Shown one piece after another: positions 1 to 9,421 of a stretch of DNA of 64,000 bases. Under the pieces are notes generated by a model. The model made no database searches. It was given only the letters and a program-made list of their open reading frames with translations, and had not been told where the DNA came from. Source of the stretch: Allomyces arbusculus. Taxonomy: Eukaryota; Blastocladiomycota; Blastocladiomycetes; Blastocladiales; Blastocladiaceae. Where the stretch lies: assembly GCA_027604705.1 (NCBI GenBank), contig JADHYV010000015.1, positions 248,001-312,000 of the forward strand, in the 5' to 3' direction. Positions within the stretch are counted from its first letter, which is position 1, and every line of letters starts with the position of its first letter. Position numbers and translations under genes: made by a program.

Positions 1-390
1 CCTTGCCATCTGCGTCGTTAGCACTTGCGCTGCCAGGATTGAGACTGATGGCAGTACCAGTGCCATGATCCCAAAGGCACCAGAATTTGCTGGATTGCAA
101 ACAAGTTCCGGATTTGACAGGTCAAAAGGCATCTGTTGTGACGAGCGCCTCAGCCTCGTCGGCGTAAGTGCGCGTCCTCCACGCGCACATCTACATCAAG
201 TCGTAGATTTGTCGCTGTCACATTTTTCGGTTTACGACTCTGCTCTTTTTGTCGCTTCGGCCACTCTTACTTGGGACTACTGCGGCCATATCCGCTTCCT
301 TTTCCGGTCCTTCCGACCGTTTCCACCATCCATTCCTTTTCGTCTCCAGAAGTAAGGCTGCGTCCCGCCTTCCTGTTTCGGCATCTCGTA

Positions 391-509
391 TTGAGTGCTC
401 GATTGAGTGCTCGATTCAGGTCCGTTTCCCTCGTCCCCGCCCCTTTCTCTCGCACCGTTCTTATGCCTTGTGATCTCTGTTCTGATCTCGCATGGAGTGC
501 TCGATTCAG
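391..509. repeat. Short direct repeats of TTGAGTGCTCGA
   Basis: TTGAGTGCTCGA occurs twice in tandem at 391-414. The 15-mer GAGTGCTCGATTCAG occurs at 405-419 and again at 495-509. A related segment in inverse orientation lies near 19230-19247 (TGCTCAATCGAGCAC). The copies are too short to assign to a transposon family. Confidence 0.55.
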
Positions 510-733
510 AAACGTCGTTTCGCCTCAATTACGCCGCATCCCGGATCTACAAATCGCGGTCACGTGGAACACAATGCCGCATCCCAGACAGTTTGTTGTG
601 TCAGATTCCGAAACCGGAGCAGGTGGGATCAGATCACATGAGGTTCGAGATCGACACTCGGTCCAAATCACACCCCGCGGGAGTTCGAGCGACCAACTCA
701 CGACCGCAACCTCAACAGGCGCGCGCGCACAAC

Positions 734-740
734 GATATAT
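734..740 (+). promoter_or_regulatory. TATA-like box before the TFIP11/Ntr1 gene
   Basis: GATATAT lies about 62 bases before the ATG at 802, in otherwise GC-rich sequence. Position and composition suit a core promoter. No transcription start evidence is available. Confidence 0.3.
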
Positions 741-801
741 CTGACCCAACAACACCCAGCGCGCCGCTACCTGCTGCAATCCGCGCGCGCCAACGCATGC
801 T

Positions 802-3489
802 ATGGACGACTACACGCCGCGCCGCGGCCTCGGGCTCGGCGCCTTCGACCGCCCGTTCGAACCAGAGCGCGTCGACCCGCGCGAGGACGCGGCCGACCAA
901 GATGCCCAGTCCGACCACGGCGCCATGTCATCGAGCGACGAAGATTCCGACGAGGACGGCGGCGACCGCATGTCGCGCCGGCGCCGACGACGCAACGACG
1001 ATGATGACGATGACGATTCCGAGGACGATGACGAGGCGCGCCGCCGCCGACAACAAGAAGCCCGCAAGCGCGCCCAAACTGAGAGGCTGCGCGCCGCTGC
1101 GCGCGCATCGAGCTCGACGCCCACGGGTGGTCCCGCCGTGGCTACGCCCGACCAGCCTGTTGCGGTCGGGAAGAACTTCGGCAAGTTCGCAGGCACGGGC
1201 GGGCTCGGGCTCAAGATGCTCATGAAGATGGGGTACACGCCCGGGACTGCGCTCGGGTCCAAGGGGGAGGGTATTGTCGAACCGATCCAAGTCGTCAAGC
1301 GGCCGCAAGGGATGGGGATTGCGTTCAACGACTTTGACGAGCGACCCGACGCGACGCTCACGCCGCCGCCACCCCCACCACAGGCGCCCGAGCCCGCCAA
1401 GGGCAATAGAACTGCGGCCGAAAAGCGTGCCCCGACGCGTGTACCGTCGAATGCGTTCAAGAAGTCGGCCAAGGTCAAGCGCACGTATCTGACCGCACAG
1501 GACGTGCTCGACCGCGCCGACGACTCGGGCACGCCACGGTCCGTGGATACCGCGACACCCGTGATTGATATGCGCGCGGGTGGCGTCCCGGACTCGGTGC
1601 TTGACCCAACGACGACCAAGCTCGCCGAGCTCGTGCAGAACATGACGTTGTTTGCCGACCTCGGCTCGCACGACCTACGGCAGCGCGCACTCCAGCGCGA
1701 CCGCGACCGCGAGCTGCTCATGTCAGCGCAGGAACGGCAGCGCGGGCTCCGTGCCGCGCAAAAGGCCCAGCAGGACCGGATTGCGCAGCTAACTGACCTG
1801 ATAGCGCGCGCGGCACAGGCCGCCAAGGTACCGCCAATATCAGTGGAGTCGATGCCGACGACTGACTCGGTGCGGCGCGAAATCGAGGACGTCCAGATTG
1901 ACGTGGCGTCGTCGATGGACGTGGACCGTACCGCCGGTGCGTCGCCCATGGCGCGGAGGATCGACGATAGTGACGCGACCCGGATACCTGACTTGGTTCT
2001 CGACACGTTGGATGCTTTGGTTGCGGCGCGCGAGTCATTTCCGAATTTGCCGTTTGATGCCCTCGCCTGCTCGCTCGTCACGCCGCACGTGCGCGTTCTC
2101 TTGGCTGAATGGGACCCGCTCACGGCGCCACATTTCGGCCGCGCCGCGTTCCAGCGCATCAAGCCGGCCGTTCACGTCCCACGTACGGCGGCCGCGGCGA
2201 AAAAGAATGCGAGATTCGACGAGGACCCGCAGTCTCTCGCTTCCAACGGCGACCCAACGAGCAGCAGCAACACCGGCAAGTCGACTTACTACGACGCGCT
2301 TCTGTGGCACCTGTGGCTCCCGCGCGTGCGTGCCGCCGTCACGGGCCAATGGTCGGTGCACGACCCTACGCCGCTGCTCGCGCTGCTCGACGCGTGGCAC
2401 CCTTCAGTCCTGACGCCCAGTATCTACCACTATGTCGTGCAGCACCTGATCCTGCCGCGGCTGCGCATGGCCGTGGACGGGTGGAGTCCGCGGACGGCGC
2501 GGAAACGGCCGCGGCGCGCCGACGCGGGCACGCCCATGCCAGCGGCGCTGCACGAGTGGCTGTTCCCGTGGCTCGAGTCGGTTCATTTTTCGAGCGAACC
2601 GGTCGGGATGCTGTTCCCGACGCTCGTCTACAAGCTCACGGTCTACTTGCAGGACGTGTGGGACCCCGCGGTCGACGGGATGCGGGAAGGGATACGGCAC
2701 GTGGCACCGTGGCGCGCGCTGTGGGACAAGGACGCGTACGCGCAGTTTGTTGGAAAAACGGTGATCCCCAAGTTGACGCGGTTCCTGGCCAAGGACCTCG
2801 TCATCAACCCGGCAAGCCAAGACTTGTTGGTGCTCGACGCGGCCGTGATCGAGTGGCACCCGTATATCCCGTCGTCGCTGCTCGCCAAGGTACTAGTTGA
2901 CGGTGGGTTCTTCATGCAGTGGCTCGATGTGCTGCACCAGTGGCTCTCGGCGCCCGACGCTGACCTGGCCGAGGTGGGCGAGTGGTACGCGACGTGGCGG
3001 GCCTATATACCCGAGGACGTGGCGAATGACGCGATCGCGCAGCCGTATTTCGCAGCGGCGCTTGAGCTGATGCAGCGCGCGATCGCGGGCGAACAATTAC
3101 CGCCCGTTGCGGTGCTGGTTCCGCAAGTGTCGTCGAAGACCAAGGTCCCCGCTACAAGTACTCGTACGCAAGTGCCGCTCGCGAGGGCCTCGGCGCGCGT
3201 CCCGACCGCGGGCGCGGGCGAGACGGTGACCTACCGCGACGTGGTCGAGGCCGAACTCGCGTCACACGGACTCATGCTGGTCGCGACGCACGAGGCCGAG
3301 CGCGGCTCGGGGCGGCCCATTTACGAGGTGCTTGGTGGGCAGGGGAGCGTGCGCGTCTACCTCGACCAGGGCGTGCTGTTTGCAGAGGCGGCTGCTGTCG
3401 CGGGGAGCCGGACCGTGTGGGACCCGTGCGACGTGGCGGCGGTGGTGCGGCGTGCGGGCGGCGGCAGCGGCGGCGGAAGGGGTAGGTAG
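802..3489 (+). CDS. TFIP11: TFIP11/Ntr1-type G-patch spliceosome disassembly factor
   Basis: An 895-residue protein encoded in one exon. Known family role: TFIP11 (human), Ntr1/Spp382 (yeast) recruits and activates the DEAH helicase Prp43/DHX15 to take apart the intron-lariat spliceosome in the nucleus. Seen here: an acidic N-terminus with D/E runs and an R-run (about residues 37-78); a G-patch near residues 110-165 (KNFGKFAGTGGLGLKMLMKM, then GYTPGTALG); and a long C-terminal GCFC-type region. That region carries family blocks such as KTVIPKLTRFLAKDLVINP and EWYATWRAYIP, and a final block ending in VRVYLDQGVLFAE that matches the TFIP11 C-terminus. The length is close to animal TFIP11 (about 840). 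The start at 802 is the second of two nearby ATGs; the one at 796 is in the same frame and would add two residues. A Gly-rich tail ends the protein. Identification is by family similarity and is strong. Confidence 0.93.
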   Translation: MDDYTPRRGLGLGAFDRPFEPERVDPREDAADQDAQSDHGAMSSSDEDSDEDGGDRMSRRRRRRNDDDDDDDSEDDDEARRRRQQEARKRAQTERLRAAARASSSTPTGGPAVATPDQPVAVGKNFGKFAGTGGLGLKMLMKMGYTPGTALGSKGEGIVEPIQVVKRPQGMGIAFNDFDERPDATLTPPPPPPQAPEPAKGNRTAAEKRAPTRVPSNAFKKSAKVKRTYLTAQDVLDRADDSGTPRSVDTATPVIDMRAGGVPDSVLDPTTTKLAELVQNMTLFADLGSHDLRQRALQRDRDRELLMSAQERQRGLRAAQKAQQDRIAQLTDLIARAAQAAKVPPISVESMPTTDSVRREIEDVQIDVASSMDVDRTAGASPMARRIDDSDATRIPDLVLDTLDALVAARESFPNLPFDALACSLVTPHVRVLLAEWDPLTAPHFGRAAFQRIKPAVHVPRTAAAAKKNARFDEDPQSLASNGDPTSSSNTGKSTYYDALLWHLWLPRVRAAVTGQWSVHDPTPLLALLDAWHPSVLTPSIYHYVVQHLILPRLRMAVDGWSPRTARKRPRRADAGTPMPAALHEWLFPWLESVHFSSEPVGMLFPTLVYKLTVYLQDVWDPAVDGMREGIRHVAPWRALWDKDAYAQFVGKTVIPKLTRFLAKDLVINPASQDLLVLDAAVIEWHPYIPSSLLAKVLVDGGFFMQWLDVLHQWLSAPDADLAEVGEWYATWRAYIPEDVANDAIAQPYFAAALELMQRAIAGEQLPPVAVLVPQVSSKTKVPATSTRTQVPLARASARVPTAGAGETVTYRDVVEAELASHGLMLVATHEAERGSGRPIYEVLGGQGSVRVYLDQGVLFAEAAAVAGSRTVWDPCDVAAVVRRAGGGSGGGRGR

Positions 3490-4398
3490 CCCGGCGTCGC
3501 GCTGAAGAGCAATACATATTTATCTTTTCCGGGCTGGACTCTGCGATCAGCAGCGATTTTCCGTCACGTTATTTTGTTAACTATGCAACGCGGCAATGCG
3601 GCAACGCGGCAGTAACGGAGAGTGTGGGCTCACACGAGTGTCTCCCAACTTTGGCTCTCTGATGGACATGCCAAGTGTCGCCGGCGGCCATCACGGCCGT
3701 CGACCTACCGCCTTCGCCATGATCAACGTCAGCAGCAAAATGCTTGGCCCCGACTGCCCGCAAGAGAAGCGCGCGCGCCGTACCGTTCCCCGCCGAGTTG
3801 TGTATGGCCTGAATAGGAACGCCGTGGTCAAGCACGGGCACCACATGTTCACTCGGTCTCTGGCCAAAATCTGCGAGCTAACCAAGAAAAGGTGGACAGA
3901 TCGAGGTGCTAGGATTAAAAACATCCAGCAGCCTCAAGTTGCCGGACCACAATGTACTTTGGGACGCCCGACCGAGAGATGCGTCGACCTGCAACGCGGC
4001 AGGTGAGTTCGCGTGATTCTGTCGCAACGCGTCGCTGACATGCTGTCGCTGACACATCGTCCAAGCTCGAGATCACAGGTATTTTTCCAAAGTGACTTGC
4101 GTTGGCCAACGGGGAACGAAACAAACCAAAAGACAAACGAAAGAAGAAAAAAAAAAACGAGACGGCGTGCGACGAACAAAGATCCCGGGCCCCGCGGGAC
4201 CCCAAACCACAAGAACCGCGCCAACCAGAACCACAGCAAATTAAACGTTGACGATGGGCACCGCCCGCTCACCCAAAGACCCCCCGGGGCCGAACCAACA
4301 GAGAACCCAAAGTGGAGACGAAACTGCGCGGGCGCCAACCAAACTGGGAACAAACGGCAACCAACGAATTCGGCCTACGGCAAGCGGTCGACGCTCGC
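3490..4398. other. Intergenic, converging 3' ends
   Basis: About 0.9 kb between the 3' ends of the plus-strand TFIP11-like gene and the minus-strand PP2C gene. The longest open frame (3596-4006, +) has no recognisable domain and unbiased codon use. An A-rich run near 4146-4160 lies on the PP2C downstream side. I see no gene here. Confidence 0.5.
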
Positions 4399-5766
4399 CT
4401 AGCCCGACTTGTGCGCGACCTCATTGACCTCGTTATGATCATTCTCTTCGTCGTCGTGCGCGTCGGCCGTGGAATTGGCGAGTGCGTCGGCCGCGGCAAT
4501 CGGGTGGCTCAGGACCACGGGCCGCCCGGCAAATTCGATCGTGACGGGCCCATCGAGCGCGTACTTGTCGGCCATCCACGCGTACCACTCGTCCTCGGAC
4601 CGCCCGTTCAGGAACGCAACCAGGATCACGGTCATGTTGTCGCACCCGACGCCGCCGAGCTCCGCATCGTGCGCGAGACACGCCTCCATGAGCTCCTCGC
4701 AAATGGCCGGCAGGCGCTTGCCGAGTGCGATTTGCCGGCGCACGTAGCTGACGCTAGATGGTTTGTGCGGGGGGTGGGTGAGGTTTAAACGAATGATTCG
4801 AGATGACATGTCGGGTTCGGGTGACCGAGGGTGAGGAACACATACCACTCCTCGTTACTCACGCAATCCCAGATCCCGTCGCACGCCATGATCAAAAACT
4901 CGTCGTCGTTGCCGAGCGCGCGTTCCTGAATGTCGGGATTCGCCGTGACAATCTGCTTTTCGGGCGGCAGGTCCGGGTTCTGCTTGAACTCAAAGTCGCC
5001 AATCGCGCGCGAGAGCGCCAGGTTGCCTACACATCCGCGAGCAATCCCAACCGTCAGTTGGTCATGCTCCTCCCCCCCCCCCCCCCCTGCTCCCTCTTAC
5101 CATGTCCCCAAACGTACCGTTGACGCGTCCAAACTCGACAAACCCGCCCGCCGCCATGATACGGTATTGCTCCTCGGGGTTCCCCGGCTTGTGGTCAAAC
5201 GACATGGCGATCGTCTGCCCGCCCGTGGCCAGGACGGCGCGTGAGTCGCCGGCGTTCCCAACGTAAATATTCTCGGGCGTGATGAGCGCAGCAACGGCCG
5301 TGCACCCGGACGGATCGTGCTCAAACTCGGGGTGGTGCCGCAACTCGTCGTCGAGCGCGAGAAACCCGTCCTTGAGCGCGTCATGGTAGGCGCCCTTCTT
5401 GAAGTGCTCGCGCTCGATAATGCGCTTGTGCAGTTCAGTGCCCGAAAAGCGCGCGACGGCCGGCCCTAGACGGTTGGGAAGTGAGACCTGGCGGGGTGAG
5501 AAGCGGCCATTTCCGAGTCGCGCGTGGAATGGGAGAGAGAGAGAGAGCGAGAGCGAAAGAGAGAGCGGATCGGTACCGCCGTGGCCGTCAAACACGGCAA
5601 AGAAGCCAATCTGCGCGTTTGGGTCGCCAATGGTGGTCTCGGTCGTATGCGCGTCCTCCATGGATATCCGCCACCCTTGCATGCCCGACGCGGCAAAGAG
5701 GAACCGCTTCGACGCGCCCTGCGTCGTGTGCTTTTCGGTGATGGGCTCGGAGAGCGTTTGACCCAT
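4399..5766 (-). CDS. PP2C-family Ser/Thr phosphatase (Ptc2/Ptc3-like)
   Basis: Exons on the minus strand: 5766-5577, 5465-5118, 5026-4846, 4753-4399; the product is 357 residues. It is a metal-dependent (Mg/Mn) protein phosphatase of the fungal Ptc2/Ptc3, animal PPM1A/B/G group, which dephosphorylates MAP kinases and checkpoint kinases. The N-terminus [14 protein letters not shown] is the typical start of this group. Metal and phosphate-binding motifs are present: [12 protein letters not shown] (Glu37, Asp38), VFDGHGG (Asp60), NAGDSRAVL, the [14 protein letters not shown] block that is restored only by splicing at 5118/5026, MACDGIWDC, and [10 protein letters not shown]. All three introns (111, 91, 92 bp) restore the frame and family sequence exactly. 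Intron 1 is pyrimidine-rich in sense, and intron 2 contains a G16 run in sense. The C-terminal tail is acidic and short compared with yeast Ptc2. Confidence 0.93.
5072..5087. repeat. C16 homopolymer in PP2C intron 2
   Basis: Sixteen consecutive C on the plus strand (G in the PP2C sense strand), inside the 91-bp intron 5027-5117. It sits just after the donor in sense orientation. Confidence 0.8.
5531..5567. repeat. GA-rich microsatellite in PP2C intron 1
   Basis: An imperfect (GA)n tract on the plus strand, equivalent to a CT-rich tract in the sense of the PP2C transcript. It lies just downstream of the intron 1 donor at 5576. Confidence 0.8.
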
Positions 5767-6950
5767 GGTGGCGGACGGGTACGGGTGAGGGTCAGGCGGA
5801 GCGGGAACGAGCGGTGCGGTTGGGAGGGGCGAGTTGAGCGGCGAGACTGCGTGGGACGGCGCCGAAGCTCGCGTGATCTGACGCGGTTCTGCAAAGATGG
5901 GACGCGGAGGATACGGGTCAGAGCATTGGATGCGGCGGCGGGCAAGGCACGGCGGGAGAGCGCGGCAAAGTGCGGGGTGGAGTGGTAGACTGGGGGCCCT
6001 GGCCGGCGTGCCAGCTCGACGTGGTGCTCGGGCATAGTGCCGTGTCGCACGACCGCCGATGGTTCACAGGCGCGCATCCCCCGATCTGCTGCGTGGTATC
6101 GAGCCGTGATTCAGTGCGATCCACGGGGTGCGCGGCGGGGCCGTGAAAGACGGGCAGACGTCGGGCGGCGCAGATCACGGCCATGACCTCGTGCACGGGC
6201 GGTGGGAGCGCGTTCGCGCCTGGCTGATCTCCTTGTTGCTGCTCGCTCGGCGGATCCGGATCCGGGGCCGTGTATGCCGTCGCATCTTCGAAGCAGTCGT
6301 CGTGGCGGGCACGACAGACGAGTCGAGCGCAGTCTCCCACCACCCCACTCCGCGCGCGCAACGTGTCGAGCAGGACAGGCGCGTTGCCGGGCACGGACCA
6401 GAGGCAGGGTCGGCGCGTGCAGTGCGGCGAGTCGCGGATCGTGTGCGCGGCAGGAGACGGCGGCAGAGGCGGTCGTTACTGACGGTGGTTGGGTCGGGCG
6501 CCGGCACGGGCTGGCCGGTCGGTGGGTTGCGTACGTTTGCAGAACGCTGCCACGCGCGGCCTTGTTGCTGCTCGCTGCTGCTGCTGCTGGCGTGGCCTCC
6601 AGGTCGACAGGGCGTGGCACAAGGCAGGTGAGCCAAAGCGAGGAAAAATCAGGGGAAAAGTGACGAAAAGCGGCGGAAGATGAGCGGGATGCAGGTGGCC
6701 AGGCCGCGGTGCGTTGGGGGCAGCCCCACAACATCCAGAAAACCGCCCCCACGTGGCGAAGTGCTCCAGATCGCCGTCTGCCGAAAGAATCGAAATCGAA
6801 CACGTGCTGGGAGCCTCCGCGCAGCAAGATTGAGTCAAACGATCACCCAGGCCGCACCATGCTCGACGCGCGAACCCATCATCCTCTTCTCCAACGGCCT
6901 CTTCGAATTCGGGGACGACACTTGGCCCTCGCTCCCTCTCTCTCTCCGGA

Positions 6951-6984
<34 letters not shown>

Positions 6985-7052
6985 CGCGATTTCTATTTCG
7001 AGCCCGGCGCCGCGATTTCGAGCCAGCAAATCGACCAACTTCATCAGCCAGA
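5767..7052. other. Divergent intergenic region between PP2C and the F-box gene
   Basis: About 1.3 kb separating two divergent genes, so it should hold both promoters. Several long open frames overlap here on both strands, but they are R/A/P/S-rich GC-driven frames without recognisable domains. A CAG run (listed separately) lies near the right end, and CTG-rich sequence lies near 6565-6590. I see no supportable gene. Confidence 0.5.
6951..6978. repeat. (CAG)9 microsatellite
   Basis: Nine perfect CAG units plus one base on the plus strand. The run ends 74 bases before the ATG of the F-box/WD40 gene at 7053, so it probably lies in that gene's promoter or 5' leader. No coding frame across it can be tied to a gene. 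Confidence 0.85.
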
Positions 7053-9346
7053 ATGATGCCCAGCACGACCAACGGCAATACTTCTGCCGTCCGAACGAAC
7101 CGGCCGCGCGTGCACGTCCTCGACCTGCCCGACGAGCTGCTCGTCCATGTTCTCTCGTTCCTCGACCCGCGCGACCTCGCCGCGTGCTCGGCGTGCGGCT
7201 CCCTTCCCGCACACCAACGCACACGGATCCCCATCGCTGACCTGGGGCCACAATAACTAGCCTCGACCATCGTTTCCACGCGCTGATGCGGTCGGCATGG
7301 GCCTGGAAACGCGCCTTCCAGCGATACTTTTCCGGCGCGACCGACGCGCCGCTTGCGCTCGCTGCCAGCTGGCCGCTCGAGTACCGCCGCCGCGTCGTGT
7401 GCCTGCGCCAAACGGTCGAAGCCACGGCCGTGTTTTACGTCCATGCGCCGCGTGGACCGCAGTTGGACCGGATGGTCGTGGACGACGCGCAAAACGTGTA
7501 CCTCGCGTATGGCGATTCGGGTCCGTGTTGCACCGCGAAATTGCAAATTGGGAGTGATTTGCGATGGATGCTGACGTTTTCGGCATCGATGGTGATAACT
7601 GCGCAGGCTCGGTCGTCAAGGTCCAGCTCGACAAGAAATCCATGACCCAAGTCGGTCGGTACGCTGGAAGCGGGCAGCGGAACGTCCCGTCGTGCATCGA
7701 CTTTACGCCGTATGTGCAATAATTCTGCTCGCGCAAGGCTCTGCCTGTTGATTTCGGCCGACACTGATTCCCGGTGCGTATAGAACCCGGTTTGCGTTCG
7801 GCTATGAGTCGGGCCACCTGCGACTCGCGCTCTGCAATCCATCGGGCCCAGCGTTTCGCCAAGTCGACGTGACCTTGCCTGACGCGCTGACCCGTCTCGC
7901 TTGGACCACCGACTCTGGGTCGCCCGATACGCTCGTCGCGGCCACGCGACGCAATATGGTCGCGTGGGTGCACGTCCCGAAACACCAGCGGGCCGTGACG
8001 GCCATGTCTCCACCGCTCGCTCTTCACCCGTCCTCGGCCATTGTCGCAATTGCCGCGACCGAATCTGCGCAGACGGTCGTGGCCACCTCTGACCGACTGT
8101 ACGTCCTGGCCGCACCGCCACGGCCCACTACCGCCGCGACACCGACCGAATGGCCATTCGCGCACGTCTCGGCCCCGTTTGGCGTGGACGACGAGGAACC
8201 GATCACGGCCGTGCACTACACGGCCAAGACGCACCCGTGGGCGTACGTAACGCGCAGCATGTGCCCCGACGTGCTCGTCTACGACGTGGTCCAGAACACG
8301 GTCGTCGCAACGCTCGCGCACGGTGCACCCGTCTCGTGTGTTTCCGTAACGACCGGCGCCGCAACCCTCGACGCCAGCGATGCGCCAACCCGCACGCTCG
8401 TTCTCGTCGGCGACATGCAGGGGACACTGTGGTTGTGGACCGTCGACCCGTACCTCGCCCCAACCCCGCTCCCTGCTGCCACCGCGACTGCGGACGCACC
8501 GCCACCTGCACCGGGCGCAAGGACTTCGTTCCAGCCGGACTTGCGCGTGACGTACGGTCTCCCGATCCTCACTTCCCCTACCGCACCGCGAATCACCCTC
8601 TCGCGCGCGCTCCACGGCCACGCGTCCCCGATCACGGCCCTGTTCATGGACGCCGCGCGCATCTTATCGGCGGGTGATTCCGGGTGGGTGCGGCTCTGGG
8701 ACCCGGTCGCGGGAACGTGTCTGAAGCGCACGCTCGCGCGATCGCGCGCGAACCCAACGCCCGATGACCGGATTATTGGGGTCTCCGTGGCACCAGCCGT
8801 CGGTGGAGCGGTCCCGCCGCGACTGTTTATTGCGTTTGCGTCGGGTCTGGTGCGCACGCTCGAAAAGCGCCCACCGCGGCGGCGCCTACGCACGGGGAAG
8901 GGTGGTGCGCAGGCGGGGACGAATGGGGCGAATGCGGGGGCGCCGGCAAGTCCGATGAGACGGGCGTCGTCGAATCGGTTGCGCACGTATCTTTTCTCGA
9001 TCGGTCGCCATTTTGACGTGCTCAACGCTGCTCTGACCATGGTGTTGTTCTGGCGCGGATAGTTCACGATATCCGGCTCGAAGTACGCGAAATGACCGAA
9101 GACGACCTGGAACACGCGCATTTCGAACACAAGGCGCGTCGGCTCAACGGCGACCTCGATTTGTCCGAGGCCGAGTCGCTCCAGCTGGCTATGTCCATGT
9201 CGGAGCTGGAGCTGTACGAGCCCGTCGTCCCGACTGGTCAGGGTGCGCGACGACAAGAGCAGAACATGGCCGCGCACTGGAACGCCGGTGTCGATGAGGA
9301 GAATGCGCTGGCGCTTGCGCTCGCACAGAGTTTGGCCGAGCAATAG
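7053..9346 (+). CDS. UFO1: F-box/WD40-type protein with C-terminal UIMs (Ufo1-like)
   Basis: Proposed exons: 7053-7192, 7261-7520, 7607-7709, 7784-9003, 9063-9346; 668 residues. Seen: an N-terminal F-box (LDLPDELLVHVLSFLDPRDL, about residues 23-42, continuing across intron 1 into LDHRFHALM). A long middle follows with WD-like blades (for example ALHGHASPITALFM then GDSGWVRLWDP). The C-terminus has two ubiquitin-interacting-motif-like helices, SEAESLQLAMSMSELE and EENALALALAQSLAEQ. Known: F-box plus WD repeats plus C-terminal UIMs is the layout of yeast Ufo1, an SCF substrate receptor that turns over HO endonuclease and others. The role is inferred from this layout. Introns 1-3 are well supported by frame and GT/AG. 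The last one (9004-9061) is chosen because it keeps frame; a stronger-looking donor at 8987 would not. ATG at 7056 is an alternative start. Confidence 0.8.
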
Positions 9347-9421
9347 AATAGCCTCGACAATGGCCATCGTTCCTTTTCGGAATGTCGAAGCGCAGGTTTA
9401 TCGGTGCTAATTCAGCGAGAG

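Larger units (their letters stand above)
1..801. other. Upstream intergenic stretch
   Basis: No open frame here resembles a known protein and the codon composition is not that of the neighbouring genes. It holds a small direct repeat (listed separately) and, close to the right edge, AT-rich sequence suited to the promoter of the gene starting at 802. A 3' end or regulatory region of a gene left of the window cannot be excluded. Confidence 0.5.

Noticed and set aside
810-2162. 450-codon open frame on the minus strand opposite the TFIP11-like gene
   Set aside because: It is Ser/Arg-rich, mirrors the GC-biased codons of the sense gene, and has no domain; the plus-strand protein is a clear family member.
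6476-7546. 356-codon minus-strand frame across the F-box gene start
   Set aside because: It includes a Cys run translated from the CAG repeat and is otherwise an antisense compositional frame.
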